Of a stretch of DNA of 64,000 bases, positions 16,880 to 25,712 are shown piece by piece; position 1 is the first letter of the stretch, and the number at the start of each line of letters is the position of its first letter. Source of the stretch: Paenibacillus arenosi (lineage in GTDB: Bacteria; Bacillota; Bacilli; Paenibacillales; Paenibacillaceae); assembly GCF_014841135.1 (NCBI RefSeq), contig NZ_JACYTN010000001.1, positions 310,001 through 374,000 of the forward strand. Direction: 5' to 3'. The notes under the pieces are model-generated. The model searched no databases. It was not told the origin of the DNA and saw only the letters and a program-made list of their open reading frames with translations. The translations under genes and the position numbers were made by a program.

Positions 16880-16908
16880 AAGGGTTAATTCTATATCATG
16901 GTAACCTT
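16880..16908 (+). promoter_or_regulatory. Candidate leader hairpin upstream of the second NRPS operon
   Basis: AAGGGTTA and TAACCTT can pair across a loop of about 14 bases with one bulged G. The hairpin lies in the 183-base gap between the divergent loaP-like gene and the NRPS. LoaP proteins are known to recognise an RNA hairpin in the leader of target operons, so this is a candidate site. I see no confident promoter boxes here. Confidence 0.25.
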
Positions 16909-16978
16909 GCGTTTTACAATCGTCAAGATGGTCATATTCCAATCTGGATAGGAGGTATTCTCTCTGAACAGGTGTGAT

Positions 16979-19900
16979 TTGTATCCGTTAACCCATTCAC
17001 AAAGACGAATTTGGTATGTCGAGAATATGGTTCCAGGGAGCAGTATTCATAACATCGGCGGGCTTATTAAAATATATGGTCCAGTCGACTTTGTAAGGTT
17101 AGAACAAAGCATCCATCAATTTATTATGCAGAATGATGCTATCCGAATGCGGATGACTGAAAGTAATGGACGCATCGAACAATATATTGCAGAATACTGT
17201 CCGAGAACATTACCTTACATTGATTTTACAAATGAGGCATGTGAGATAGATGTAGATACGTGGGTTCGTGAAGAGTTTTCCAAGCCCCTCCCAATAGATG
17301 GGGAACTCCTCTTTGATTTCGCATTGGTTAAAATAAGTGAGATGGAGAGCGCTTACTTAACTAAAGTTCATCATATTATTTCAGACGGTTGGTCATTTCA
17401 ATTAATGACCTCACAAATTAACGAAATTTATAAGAATCTTTCGAATGGCAAAGAGGTGGATTACCAGCGTCCAAGCTATATTGATTATATGGAGCAAGAA
17501 CGCAAATATATAAATTCAGCTCGTTTTTTGAAAAACCAGCAGTTCTGGAAGCAGAAATTTTCAGATGTGAAAGATGTTGATCTGCATATGACGGCAAGTC
17601 GTACAACCGGTCAGAGGCGAAGCTTTTACCTAGATACGGAGGTATCAACTTCGTTGCAACGTTTTGCAAAAGAACAATCTATTTCTTTAAATACGTTGTT
17701 CATAGCTGCGATGCTATTATACCTTCATAAATCCAAACAGCAAGATCTGATTATTATTGGTACACCTGTACTGAATAGGACAGGTGTTAAAGAGAAAAAT
17801 ATGTTTGGTATGTTTACGAGTACGATGCCGCTTGTTGCTACGATTGAGGAGGAGTTATCGTTGTCCTCTTTTATCCACTATGTGAATCATGAGTTAATCC
17901 AATGTTATTTCCATCAAAAATATCCTTATAACTTGCTTGTGCAGGATCTTGAGCTTCATAAAAGGGGGATCGATCAGTTATTTCAAGTAAGTGTCAATTA
18001 TTATAACACCAAGTTTGATCGGCAATTTGGACCTGGATGGGGGATGCGGCAGGTAGAAGTGCACAACGGAAACCAGTTGTATCCCTTGCAGCTTATTGTG
18101 ACAGAATGGTCAGAGGATGGTGGGTTAGAACTTCATTTTGATTACAAGATTGGTGATTATAGCGATACGAAGATTGAAGATATTTATACACGGCTTCTCT
18201 ATATTACAGAACAACTTGTTAGTCAAGCGGAGACGAAAATTTGTGATTTACAATTGTTTAGGTCAGAGGAGAGAATGTCCCTTCTTTATGAATGGAATCA
18301 AACAGCGCAACCTTATCCCCGGGAGCAAACGATTGTGCAATTATTTGAAGAGCAGGTAGAAAGGATGCCAGACCGTATTGCTTTATCGGACAAGGAGCGC
18401 ACCCTATCTTACGCCCAACTGAACGCTCGTGCCAATCAACTGGCGCGCCATTTATTAAAGCGGAGATTGAAGCCTCAGGATATTGTTGTCGTAATGATGA
18501 AGCATTCCATAGAGATGGTAGTTTCCATTTGGGCGATCATCAAGGCAGGCGGAGTATACTTGCCAATTGATCCAGAGTATCCGCATGAAAGAATAGATTA
18601 TATTTTTAAAAATAGTGGCGCTTTGATGCTTCTGACAGAAGGAGAGCAGTGGAGAAGTCTATCCTATCAAGGGACAACAATACTAGTCGATGCTGAGCAT
18701 AACTGTACAGAAGTGACACATAACTTACGTGCAAGAAGTAAGGCGGATGACCTGGTTTATATTATTTATACGTCAGGCTCGACAGGAAATCCGAAAGGTA
18801 CGATGATCGAGCACCGTGGGCTTACGAACTATGTATGGTGGGCAAATAAAACGTATATCAGAGATAGCGATGACGTGTTTGCCCTTTATTCCTCGATTGC
18901 CTTTGATTTGACGGTTACTTCTATTTTTACCCCACTTCTTAGCGGCAATCGCATCGAGATCTACGATGATAACGGCAGTGAATTTATTTTGGAGCGTATT
19001 ATCCGAGAAAACAAAGTGACTGTGCTTAAATTAACTCCAGCGCATTTGACCTTAATGAAAGACATTGACACCAGCGGGAGTAAGTTACAGCGGTTTATCG
19101 TTGGCGGTGATGATTTGAAATCGATACTGGCTGCTGACATCGTTGAGCGCTTCCCTCAAGCTATTGAAATCTATAATGAGTACGGACCAACGGAGACCGT
19201 TGTGGGATGTATGATCTGTCAGTATGATCCCTGCATAGATAGGGGGACGTCTGTCCCTATCGGGCAACCAATCGACAATATGTATATCTATTTGCTGGAT
19301 CGATATTTGGAGCCTGTTCCAACGGGCTCAGTTGGTGAAATTTATATTTCTGGGGATGGTGTAGCGCGGGGTTATTTACAGCGCCCTGATCTGACGAAAG
19401 CACGCTTTCTGGACAATCCGTTCATGCCAGGACAGCGAATGTATCGGACGGGAGACTTAGCCATGCGTCAGGATGATGGTCATATCGTCTACCTTGGTAG
19501 GGTGGATCATCAAGTGAAAATAAAAGGCTACCGAATTGAAATCGGAGAAATCGAGAACCAATTGCTTGCTATTGAGGAAATGGATGAAGTCATTGTCATT
19601 GATCGCTTAGATGAGGATGGTCATCCGTATTTGGTCGCCTATTACGTCGCCAAGGTTGAGATAACTTCGTTAACGATAAGGATGAAGCTAGCAAATGTGC
19701 TGCCCTCTTATATGCTGCCCTCTTATTTTGTTCAACTTGATCAATTGCCGTTAACGCCAAATGGAAAAATAGATCGTAAGCTCCTGCCAGCCGTTGAATC
19801 TGGGAATACACCTCTTCATGATAGACAAATGACAGTAGTTGAAGAGTTGTTGTCGGACATATTTGCGGATGTGCTGCAAATCGAAAAGGTAGATATTTAT

Positions 19901-21445
19901 CAAAACTTCTATCGGATGGGTGGGGATTCCATTAAGGCGATCCAGATTGCATCCAAAGTAAACGCCCACGGTTATAAAGTAAAAGTACAAGATATTTTAA
20001 GTTATCCTGTTATTCATGAACTAGCTACCTTGGTTGAAATTAATAAAACGAGCAGGGCAGATCAAGGAAAATGTGAAGGTGTCGTACAGCCTGTGCCAAT
20101 ATTCTCGTGGTTTACCAATAGGAACTGGAAGAATTCGCATTTCTTTGTTCAATCCGTGCTACTTCGCTTGAGTTACAAACTGACTAATGAACAAGTAGAG
20201 GAAGCGTTGTATCAACTAATTACACATCATGATACGTTGAGGCTCTATTATGATGCAGAATCAGCGTTGCTCACTTATCGTTCCATAGAGCGAGCAGAAA
20301 TAACGGTCAACGATTGTGATCTTTCTGGTCTGATGCTGGAAGAGCGGGCTCGTACGCTAAAGCAAAGGGCTCAAGAAGTAAAAGAGAGTATTCGTATGGA
20401 TCGTGGGCTGCTCATTAAAGCTACGTTATTCGACATGGGCGAACAAGGGCAGCGGCTGTTGCTCACCGCACATCATTTCATCGTCGATGGTGTATCTTGG
20501 CGCATTTTATTAGAAGATTTAGCTTTGCTCTTACAGTCCGTATGGAAAGAACAATCCGTAACGCTGCCACTTAAAACACATTCTTTGCAAAAATGGGCGC
20601 AAGCAATGACCATATACAGCTCTGAGCATGCACCTGAACAGCTTTCTTATTGGCAGTCTGTCTTAGATGAGACAGAAGCTACCCTGCCTGTTGATCAGGC
20701 AGTGGAAAGGGAACAACAGCCGAAAATAGAATTGATTGCGAGAGAGTTGATGATCGAAGATACACAAAAGCTTCTTGGTGCTGCAAATGATGCCTTTCAT
20801 ACACAGACAAATGATTTGCTACTAGCAGCGCTTGCAATGGCTGTACGGGATATAACAGGTCAACGATCCGTCAGCATTGAGTTGGAAGGCCATGGACGGG
20901 AAGATATTGATCCGGAAATGGATGTATCTAGAACAATCGGTTGGTTTACTTCGATGTACCCTGTGAATTTACAGATATGTGAGGACGAGATAGCTCGCAT
21001 TATTAAAAGTGTAAAAGAACAACTGCGTGCCATTCCTCGTAAAGGGATAGATTACGGCATCTTGACCTATCTATCTCGCCAGCTTATCGGATGTACTCAT
21101 GACCTCATAAGGTTTAATTATATGGGCGAGATGGATAATAGCCTTCCTAACTCGATTATCGAGATTTCCACAGAAGATACAGGGGTTGATGTATGCCCGA
21201 GTAACGAGCTAACTTGCTTAATGGATATCGTAGCGATCGTAATAGGGAAGCAGCTTCATCTCCGCATCACCTATGATTCTGCTCATTTCCAACCATCGGA
21301 GATCGAGAGATTTACGAAGGTATATATGGAACAGCTATCAGAAATGATTCGATTTTGTGTCGAGCAGAAAGAGAATGATTTTACTCCATCCGATTTTGAT
21401 ACGGTCCATGTGAGCCAGGATGAGTTAGATGTACTTTTCAGTTAA
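16979..21445 (+). CDS. Initiation NRPS, C-A(Asn)-PCP-E, building an N-acyl-D-asparagine prodrug cap
   Basis: A single-module NRPS of 1488 residues. An N-terminal condensation domain (1-430, HHIISDG) has no upstream partner in the chain, as in fatty-acyl starter C domains. The adenylation domain (about 450-935) has specificity residues D-L-T-K-I-G-E-V-G-K, the code I know for asparagine; it can be read in FDLTVTSIF, VLKLTPAHL, FIVGGDD and NEYGPTETVVG. The PCP carries GGDSIKAI (Ser near 981). The C-terminal epimerase domain has HHFIVDGVSW, EGHGRE, IGWFTSMYP and FNYMGEMD. The product should be N-acyl-D-Asn, the leader removed by S12 peptidases of the ClbP/XcnG/ZmaM group, one of which is encoded at 11910. 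The start is uncertain: TTG 16979 has no clear RBS, while an in-frame CTG at 16964 lies seven bases after GGAGGT. Confidence 0.93.
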   Translation: MYPLTHSQRRIWYVENMVPGSSIHNIGGLIKIYGPVDFVRLEQSIHQFIMQNDAIRMRMTESNGRIEQYIAEYCPRTLPYIDFTNEACEIDVDTWVREEFSKPLPIDGELLFDFALVKISEMESAYLTKVHHIISDGWSFQLMTSQINEIYKNLSNGKEVDYQRPSYIDYMEQERKYINSARFLKNQQFWKQKFSDVKDVDLHMTASRTTGQRRSFYLDTEVSTSLQRFAKEQSISLNTLFIAAMLLYLHKSKQQDLIIIGTPVLNRTGVKEKNMFGMFTSTMPLVATIEEELSLSSFIHYVNHELIQCYFHQKYPYNLLVQDLELHKRGIDQLFQVSVNYYNTKFDRQFGPGWGMRQVEVHNGNQLYPLQLIVTEWSEDGGLELHFDYKIGDYSDTKIEDIYTRLLYITEQLVSQAETKICDLQLFRSEERMSLLYEWNQTAQPYPREQTIVQLFEEQVERMPDRIALSDKERTLSYAQLNARANQLARHLLKRRLKPQDIVVVMMKHSIEMVVSIWAIIKAGGVYLPIDPEYPHERIDYIFKNSGALMLLTEGEQWRSLSYQGTTILVDAEHNCTEVTHNLRARSKADDLVYIIYTSGSTGNPKGTMIEHRGLTNYVWWANKTYIRDSDDVFALYSSIAFDLTVTSIFTPLLSGNRIEIYDDNGSEFILERIIRENKVTVLKLTPAHLTLMKDIDTSGSKLQRFIVGGDDLKSILAADIVERFPQAIEIYNEYGPTETVVGCMICQYDPCIDRGTSVPIGQPIDNMYIYLLDRYLEPVPTGSVGEIYISGDGVARGYLQRPDLTKARFLDNPFMPGQRMYRTGDLAMRQDDGHIVYLGRVDHQVKIKGYRIEIGEIENQLLAIEEMDEVIVIDRLDEDGHPYLVAYYVAKVEITSLTIRMKLANVLPSYMLPSYFVQLDQLPLTPNGKIDRKLLPAVESGNTPLHDRQMTVVEELLSDIFADVLQIEKVDIYQNFYRMGGDSIKAIQIASKVNAHGYKVKVQDILSYPVIHELATLVEINKTSRADQGKCEGVVQPVPIFSWFTNRNWKNSHFFVQSVLLRLSYKLTNEQVEEALYQLITHHDTLRLYYDAESALLTYRSIERAEITVNDCDLSGLMLEERARTLKQRAQEVKESIRMDRGLLIKATLFDMGEQGQRLLLTAHHFIVDGVSWRILLEDLALLLQSVWKEQSVTLPLKTHSLQKWAQAMTIYSSEHAPEQLSYWQSVLDETEATLPVDQAVEREQQPKIELIARELMIEDTQKLLGAANDAFHTQTNDLLLAALAMAVRDITGQRSVSIELEGHGREDIDPEMDVSRTIGWFTSMYPVNLQICEDEIARIIKSVKEQLRAIPRKGIDYGILTYLSRQLIGCTHDLIRFNYMGEMDNSLPNSIIEISTEDTGVDVCPSNELTCLMDIVAIVIGKQLHLRITYDSAHFQPSEIERFTKVYMEQLSEMIRFCVEQKENDFTPSDFDTVHVSQDELDVLFS

Positions 21446-21508
21446 TAGATGGTACTAATGGTACCGATATTTCACTACCCGATATAGATAGTCAAGGAGT
21501 TGAGTGAG

Positions 21509-22231
21509 ATGAAATACAAATTATTTTGTCTTCCCTACGCTGGAGGCTCGGCGATGATTTATACACCGTGGAAGCGTATGCTGAATTCTTATATTGAATT
21601 GCATCCGCTTGAAATGGCCGGACGGGGTCGTAGAATCATGGATCAACCACTTGATTGTATGGAGGATGTTATAGAAGATTTATGGTCAAGTGTGCAAGGT
21701 GAATTAGATGAGTCTGAATTTGCATTGTTTGGTCATAGTATGGGTGCGCATGTTGCCTACGAACTAGCACTATCGATTAAGCATCATACAGGTAGGGAGC
21801 CTGTTCATTTGTTTGTTTCCGGAACATATCCTCCTCATATGAATACAGACAAATTGCATCCTGCATCGTCAGATAAGCAGCTAATAAAAGAAATAAAAGA
21901 GTTGGGTGGATTGCCTGAGGAGGCTCTTCAATGTGAAGAGCTAATGCAGTTATTTTTACCTGTAATAAGGAAAGATTTGCAAGTGATGAATAGGTATCAG
22001 CCTCAGGTTGGTTCTCCAATAAATTGTGATATGTCTGTTCTATACGCTGAAGACGATGTCATGACAGAAACATGTCATATAGCTGAATGGTCTGCATATG
22101 TGAGTCAGCGCTTTAAAAGCTACAGGTTTACAGGAGGTCACTTTTTTATTATGGAGCATGCGACAGACGTAACCGCCATCATAAACGAAACAATGCGCAT
22201 GCCGGCAAACCTTCACTATAACAGAGGCTAA
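21509..22231 (+). CDS. Type II thioesterase
   Basis: ATG 21509 with AAGGAG nine bases upstream gives 240 residues of alpha/beta hydrolase typical of stand-alone NRPS/PKS thioesterases. It has FCLPYAGGSA near the N-terminus, the nucleophile elbow GHSMGAH, and the late catalytic His in GGHFFIMEHA. Such enzymes clear wrongly primed or stalled carrier proteins. It lies between the initiation NRPS and the extender-unit genes in one operon. No chain-terminal thioesterase domain is present in the window, so its editing role fits release by another domain. Confidence 0.92.
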   Translation: MKYKLFCLPYAGGSAMIYTPWKRMLNSYIELHPLEMAGRGRRIMDQPLDCMEDVIEDLWSSVQGELDESEFALFGHSMGAHVAYELALSIKHHTGREPVHLFVSGTYPPHMNTDKLHPASSDKQLIKEIKELGGLPEEALQCEELMQLFLPVIRKDLQVMNRYQPQVGSPINCDMSVLYAEDDVMTETCHIAEWSAYVSQRFKSYRFTGGHFFIMEHATDVTAIINETMRMPANLHYNRG

Positions 22232-22244
22232 AAGGAGAGGTGAC

Positions 22245-23309
22245 ATGGAGAAGAATGAAGATAAAAGGAAGGAAATTAAGTGTGTTGTATGGGATTTGGA
22301 CCATACCATCTGGAACGGGGTACTGCTGGAATCGGATGAAGTTGAATTAAAGGCAGGCATTCGTGAGATTATTGCGGAACTGGACGCGCGTGGAATTCTA
22401 CATTCGATTGCAAGTAAAAATGATGCTGAGACAGCTATGGATAAGTTGCGTGAACTCGGGATCGACCATTACTTTTTATATCCAGAAATCAACTGGAGCG
22501 CTAAATCACTTTCTATTTCCTGCATCAGCACAAATCTAAACATAGGGCGGGATACCATTTTATTTATCGATGATCAAATATTTGAGCGAGATGAAGTCAA
22601 GAGTGAACATCCGGATGTGACCTGTCTGGATGCAGCAGAGTATATGAGTTTGCTCGATAATCCACGGTTAAATCCAAGGTTTATTACTGAAGATTCGCTG
22701 CGCCGCCGTACTATGTATTTGGAAGACATTAAACGCAAAAAAGAAGAGGATTCGTATAAGGGGCCTAAAGAATCATTTCTTCGTTCCCTAGACATGAAAT
22801 TTGTCATTAGCGAAGCGCGTGAAGAAGACTTGAAGCGGGCGGAGGAACTGACAATCCGCACGAATCAATTGAACGCGACGGGATACACATACAGCTATGA
22901 ACAATTAGATCGCTTTAGACAGTCTTCTGATCATCTATTGCTTGTGTGTGAATTGACAGACAAATACGGCTCATATGGAAAAATTGGACTGGCCTTGCTT
23001 GAATTAAAGCCAACTCATTGGCATTTAAAATTGTTACTGATGTCTTGCAGAGTGATGTCGCGCGGAGTTGGCACGGTCATCTTAACGTATATTATGCAGC
23101 AGGCAAAAAACAAAGGAAAACGACTACAAGCTGATTTTAAGCAGACCGATCGTAATAAAATGATGTACGTTACTTATCGGTTTGCTAACTTTAAGGAAAT
23201 TTCTAACGATGAACAAGGACAAATTTTGTTTGAAAATGAATTAGATCAAATTCAGCCGTTTCCACCTTATTTAGAGGTAAAAGTAGCGGTTGCAGGGAGG
23301 CAGGCGTAA
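22245..23309 (+). CDS. FkbH-like HAD-family protein, glyceryl-ACP loader
   Basis: A 354-residue protein with a HAD-type motif near the N-terminus (VVWDLDHTIWNG), a second HAD motif (LFIDDQIFERDEV) and a C-terminal acyltransferase-like half, the architecture of FkbH. The family takes 1,3-bisphosphoglycerate, dephosphorylates it and loads a D-glyceryl group on an ACP. The RBS is strong (AAGGAGAGGTGAC directly before ATG). The next gene is the ACP (stop and start adjacent) and then an acyl-CoA dehydrogenase. With the dehydrogenase at 15103 this makes the set needed for hydroxymalonyl-ACP. No O-methyltransferase gene accompanies it, so methoxymalonyl-ACP is not expected from this window. Confidence 0.92.
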   Translation: MEKNEDKRKEIKCVVWDLDHTIWNGVLLESDEVELKAGIREIIAELDARGILHSIASKNDAETAMDKLRELGIDHYFLYPEINWSAKSLSISCISTNLNIGRDTILFIDDQIFERDEVKSEHPDVTCLDAAEYMSLLDNPRLNPRFITEDSLRRRTMYLEDIKRKKEEDSYKGPKESFLRSLDMKFVISEAREEDLKRAEELTIRTNQLNATGYTYSYEQLDRFRQSSDHLLLVCELTDKYGSYGKIGLALLELKPTHWHLKLLLMSCRVMSRGVGTVILTYIMQQAKNKGKRLQADFKQTDRNKMMYVTYRFANFKEISNDEQGQILFENELDQIQPFPPYLEVKVAVAGRQA

Positions 23310-23564
23310 ATGATGGAAATTAAACAAAAAGTACGTCAATTTATCGAAAGCAATCTAATCGTATTTGAAGAAGAAGTAGTGTTTGCGGATGATGATCATA
23401 TTTTTCAGATGGGCTTTGTCAATTCGCTGTTTGCCATGCAATTGCTTACTTATTTGGAGCAAGAATTCGAAATCACGATTGGAAATGAGGATATGGATAT
23501 TGCCAACTTCAGCACAGTAAACAGCATCGTTCATTTAATCGATAAGCATTCACGGGTGGTGTAG
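23310..23564 (+). CDS. Discrete acyl carrier protein (second copy), FkbJ-like
   Basis: An 84-residue carrier protein whose ATG follows immediately on the FkbH-like stop codon; a second ATG is next to it. The attachment Ser is in MGFVNSLFAMQLL, followed by YLEQEFEITI. Placed between the FkbH-like loader and the acyl-CoA dehydrogenase, it is most likely the carrier of the glyceryl unit. It is not a close copy of the ACP at 15987. Confidence 0.9.
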   Translation: MMEIKQKVRQFIESNLIVFEEEVVFADDDHIFQMGFVNSLFAMQLLTYLEQEFEITIGNEDMDIANFSTVNSIVHLIDKHSRVV

Positions 23565-23567
23565 AAT

Positions 23568-24719
23568 ATGGGCGTTCAAGTAAGTGATTTTACGGCGCAG
23601 ATCATAGAGGATGCAATCGGTTTTGCTAACCGAGAAGTAAGGCCACTAGCAGCAGAGATTGATAGTTCAGGAGTGTTTCCTCGCAGTTTAATAAATAAAA
23701 TGGCCCGGCAAGGCTACCTGGCTGCAAGCTGGCCGAAAGAGTATGGCGGATTGGGACTAAATCCTATGGCGTATGGATTACTGACCGAGCAGATTGGAAA
23801 AGCATGCAGTAATACGAGAGCGCTCCTTACGGTACAAACTTCGCTGTTGGGTGAAACCATGCTGCGATTTGGAACGGTTGCACAAAAGAAAACCTGGCTT
23901 AACCAGATGGCAAGTGGTGATCGGATTGGAGCGTTCGCCTTGTCCGAGCCCAATGTGGGGTCAGATGCAAAGCATGTGCAGACGACGTACCGCAAGGAGG
24001 GCGGCAAATATATATTGAATGGAATTAAAAAATGGATATCGTTTGCAGCTATTGCTGATTTCTTTGTTGTTGTCGCTGCTGATGAAAGTGGACGTGTAAC
24101 CACATTCATTGTCGAGCGTGAAAGAGAAGGAGTAAGTACAATTCCTATGGCAGGTATGCTTGGCAACCGTGGTGTTCATATTGCAGAGATTAGGCTCCAC
24201 GATGTAGAGATACCGGCTGAAAATGTACTTGGCAGTGAAGGATCCGGGTTTACTTATATTGTGTCTACTGCTCTAGATCATGGACGCTACAGTATTGCGT
24301 GGGCGGGGGTGGCGATCGCGACGGAAGCGCTCGAAGCCATGGTTGCATATTCGCGAACAAGGTCACAGTTTGGTGAGAAGTTGCATCATTTTCAGCTTAT
24401 AAAGGGCATTATTGGCGATGCTGTAACGAAAGTCCATGCAGCACGAGCACTCTGCCTTTCCGCAGCTCAAATGCGTAAAGATGGAACTGGAGATTCGATA
24501 CATGAAACGGCGATAGCCAAATATTTTGCGTCGAAAGTAGCAGTTGAAGTGACAAACGATACCGTTCAAGTTCACGGTGGGAATGGAGTTCGGGATGAAT
24601 ACCCTGCGGAGAGGCTTTTTCGCGAAGCGAAGGTGCTTGAAATTATTGAAGGCACTAGCCAAATCCAACAGCAGGTAATTTCTCAATTTGGATTGCGTAA
24701 ATATATGGTGAAGAGATAG
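23568..24719 (+). CDS. Acyl-CoA dehydrogenase family enzyme (FkbI/ZmaE-like)
   Basis: A 383-residue flavoprotein of normal family length, three bases after the ACP. It has FALSEPNVGSDA and the FAD-contact motif KKWISFA, and the catalytic Glu region near the C-terminus is EIIEGTSQIQ. In hydroxymalonyl-ACP pathways this family oxidises the ACP-bound intermediate alongside the 3-hydroxyacyl dehydrogenase. It is the last gene of the operon and is followed by a strong terminator. Confidence 0.92.
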   Translation: MGVQVSDFTAQIIEDAIGFANREVRPLAAEIDSSGVFPRSLINKMARQGYLAASWPKEYGGLGLNPMAYGLLTEQIGKACSNTRALLTVQTSLLGETMLRFGTVAQKKTWLNQMASGDRIGAFALSEPNVGSDAKHVQTTYRKEGGKYILNGIKKWISFAAIADFFVVVAADESGRVTTFIVEREREGVSTIPMAGMLGNRGVHIAEIRLHDVEIPAENVLGSEGSGFTYIVSTALDHGRYSIAWAGVAIATEALEAMVAYSRTRSQFGEKLHHFQLIKGIIGDAVTKVHAARALCLSAAQMRKDGTGDSIHETAIAKYFASKVAVEVTNDTVQVHGGNGVRDEYPAERLFREAKVLEIIEGTSQIQQQVISQFGLRKYMVKR

Positions 24720-24730
24720 GTACTTCGAGA

Positions 24731-24805
24731 AATCCCCATAAGGTGATAAGTGAATGCGATCCTACTGAGGAACAGCAAACACGGACAGCCTTAGGGGATT
24801 TTTTT
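24731..24805 (+). terminator. Intrinsic terminator of the NRPS operon
   Basis: AATCCCC-A-TAAGG (24731-24743) pairs with CCTTAGGGGATT (24789-24800), a 12-bp stem with one bulged A and a long loop, followed by a run of T. The opposite-strand gene ends at 24804, so the hairpin may serve both directions. Confidence 0.8.
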
Positions 24806-25439
24806 ATGCGCTAAAGGCGTACGGGAATTGCTTCATAAAACCATGTGCAAACATATCTGCCATTGCTAGAGCTTGCTGTTCAATGCGGTCATAAGCAGCG
24901 ATATCAGAAGCGTAGTCTTTGTGCAATCGATAGATAGCCTCTGCCTTTGTCATATCTAGATGTTCATACAGCATTTTTTTCATTTCGTTTTCTGGCCAGT
25001 ATGGATTAATGCTGCTAAAAAATTTGGCAAGTTGATCGGCATTGGCATACCATTTTTTGTTCAGCTCGGCTACTTGTGCATTGTCTCCTGCTTTTGCTGC
25101 GTGTACAAGCTGTGCAGCTAACACAAGATGTTCTAGGAACAAGGTCTCAAATCGGGCAGCTACTTGATTTCCATAGAAAAGACGAAAGACAGCTGCCATA
25201 TCTGGAACATTACGCAGAAGTCGTTTGGTCGTTTGTTCTTCATCAGCTAATCCTTCTGCAATACTAATAATCGTCATTCTTGTCCATGCTACATGCTGCT
25301 CCCAGAGCATGCGCATCACATTCATAAATTGCACAGCAGTACTGCTAATGCCCGTTCGAGACCATGAATGGAACAACAGATGGTTGTCAGGGTGGATAGG
25401 GTGTGGGTACACAGGAATCCCTGTTGGGTACATATACAT
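24804..25439 (-). CDS. Helical protein of unknown function (family often mislabelled acetylglutamate kinase)
   Basis: ATG at 25439 has GAAGGAG nine bases upstream; an in-frame GTG at 25457 lies before that RBS. The 211-residue protein is nearly all helix, with landmarks WEQHVAWTRM, TKRLLRN, FYGNQVA and SINPYWPE. It matches my memory of a Bacillales family that databases often call acetylglutamate kinase without any kinase motifs. It is rich in His and Trp at helix ends, which would suit metal binding, but that is a guess. It is convergent with the antibiotic operon and unlikely to belong to it. Confidence 0.75.
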   Translation of the reverse strand: MYMYPTGIPVYPHPIHPDNHLLFHSWSRTGISSTAVQFMNVMRMLWEQHVAWTRMTIISIAEGLADEEQTTKRLLRNVPDMAAVFRLFYGNQVAARFETLFLEHLVLAAQLVHAAKAGDNAQVAELNKKWYANADQLAKFFSSINPYWPENEMKKMLYEHLDMTKAEAIYRLHKDYASDIAAYDRIEQQALAMADMFAHGFMKQFPYAFSA

Positions 25440-25712
25440 TGTTTTGAGCTCCTTCACCTTTTTTCACAGCATATGTAAAGATATTTATTTGGGTGAATGT
25501 CACGAACGTATGATCAATAAAAGCTATTTAGTAGTAGAGTAATAGAATAAAATCGAAATAAGAGTGAATTTTTGGTAAAATAGTAGAGGTATGATAGCCA
25601 AAAGGGAATTGCTGAATGGATGCAGCAGATTTCAGATAGCAGATAGTCAATGAAAGGAAGAACGTAATGATAAGCCACCTATGAATGACATAAGATTGAA
25701 AGGATATGACGA

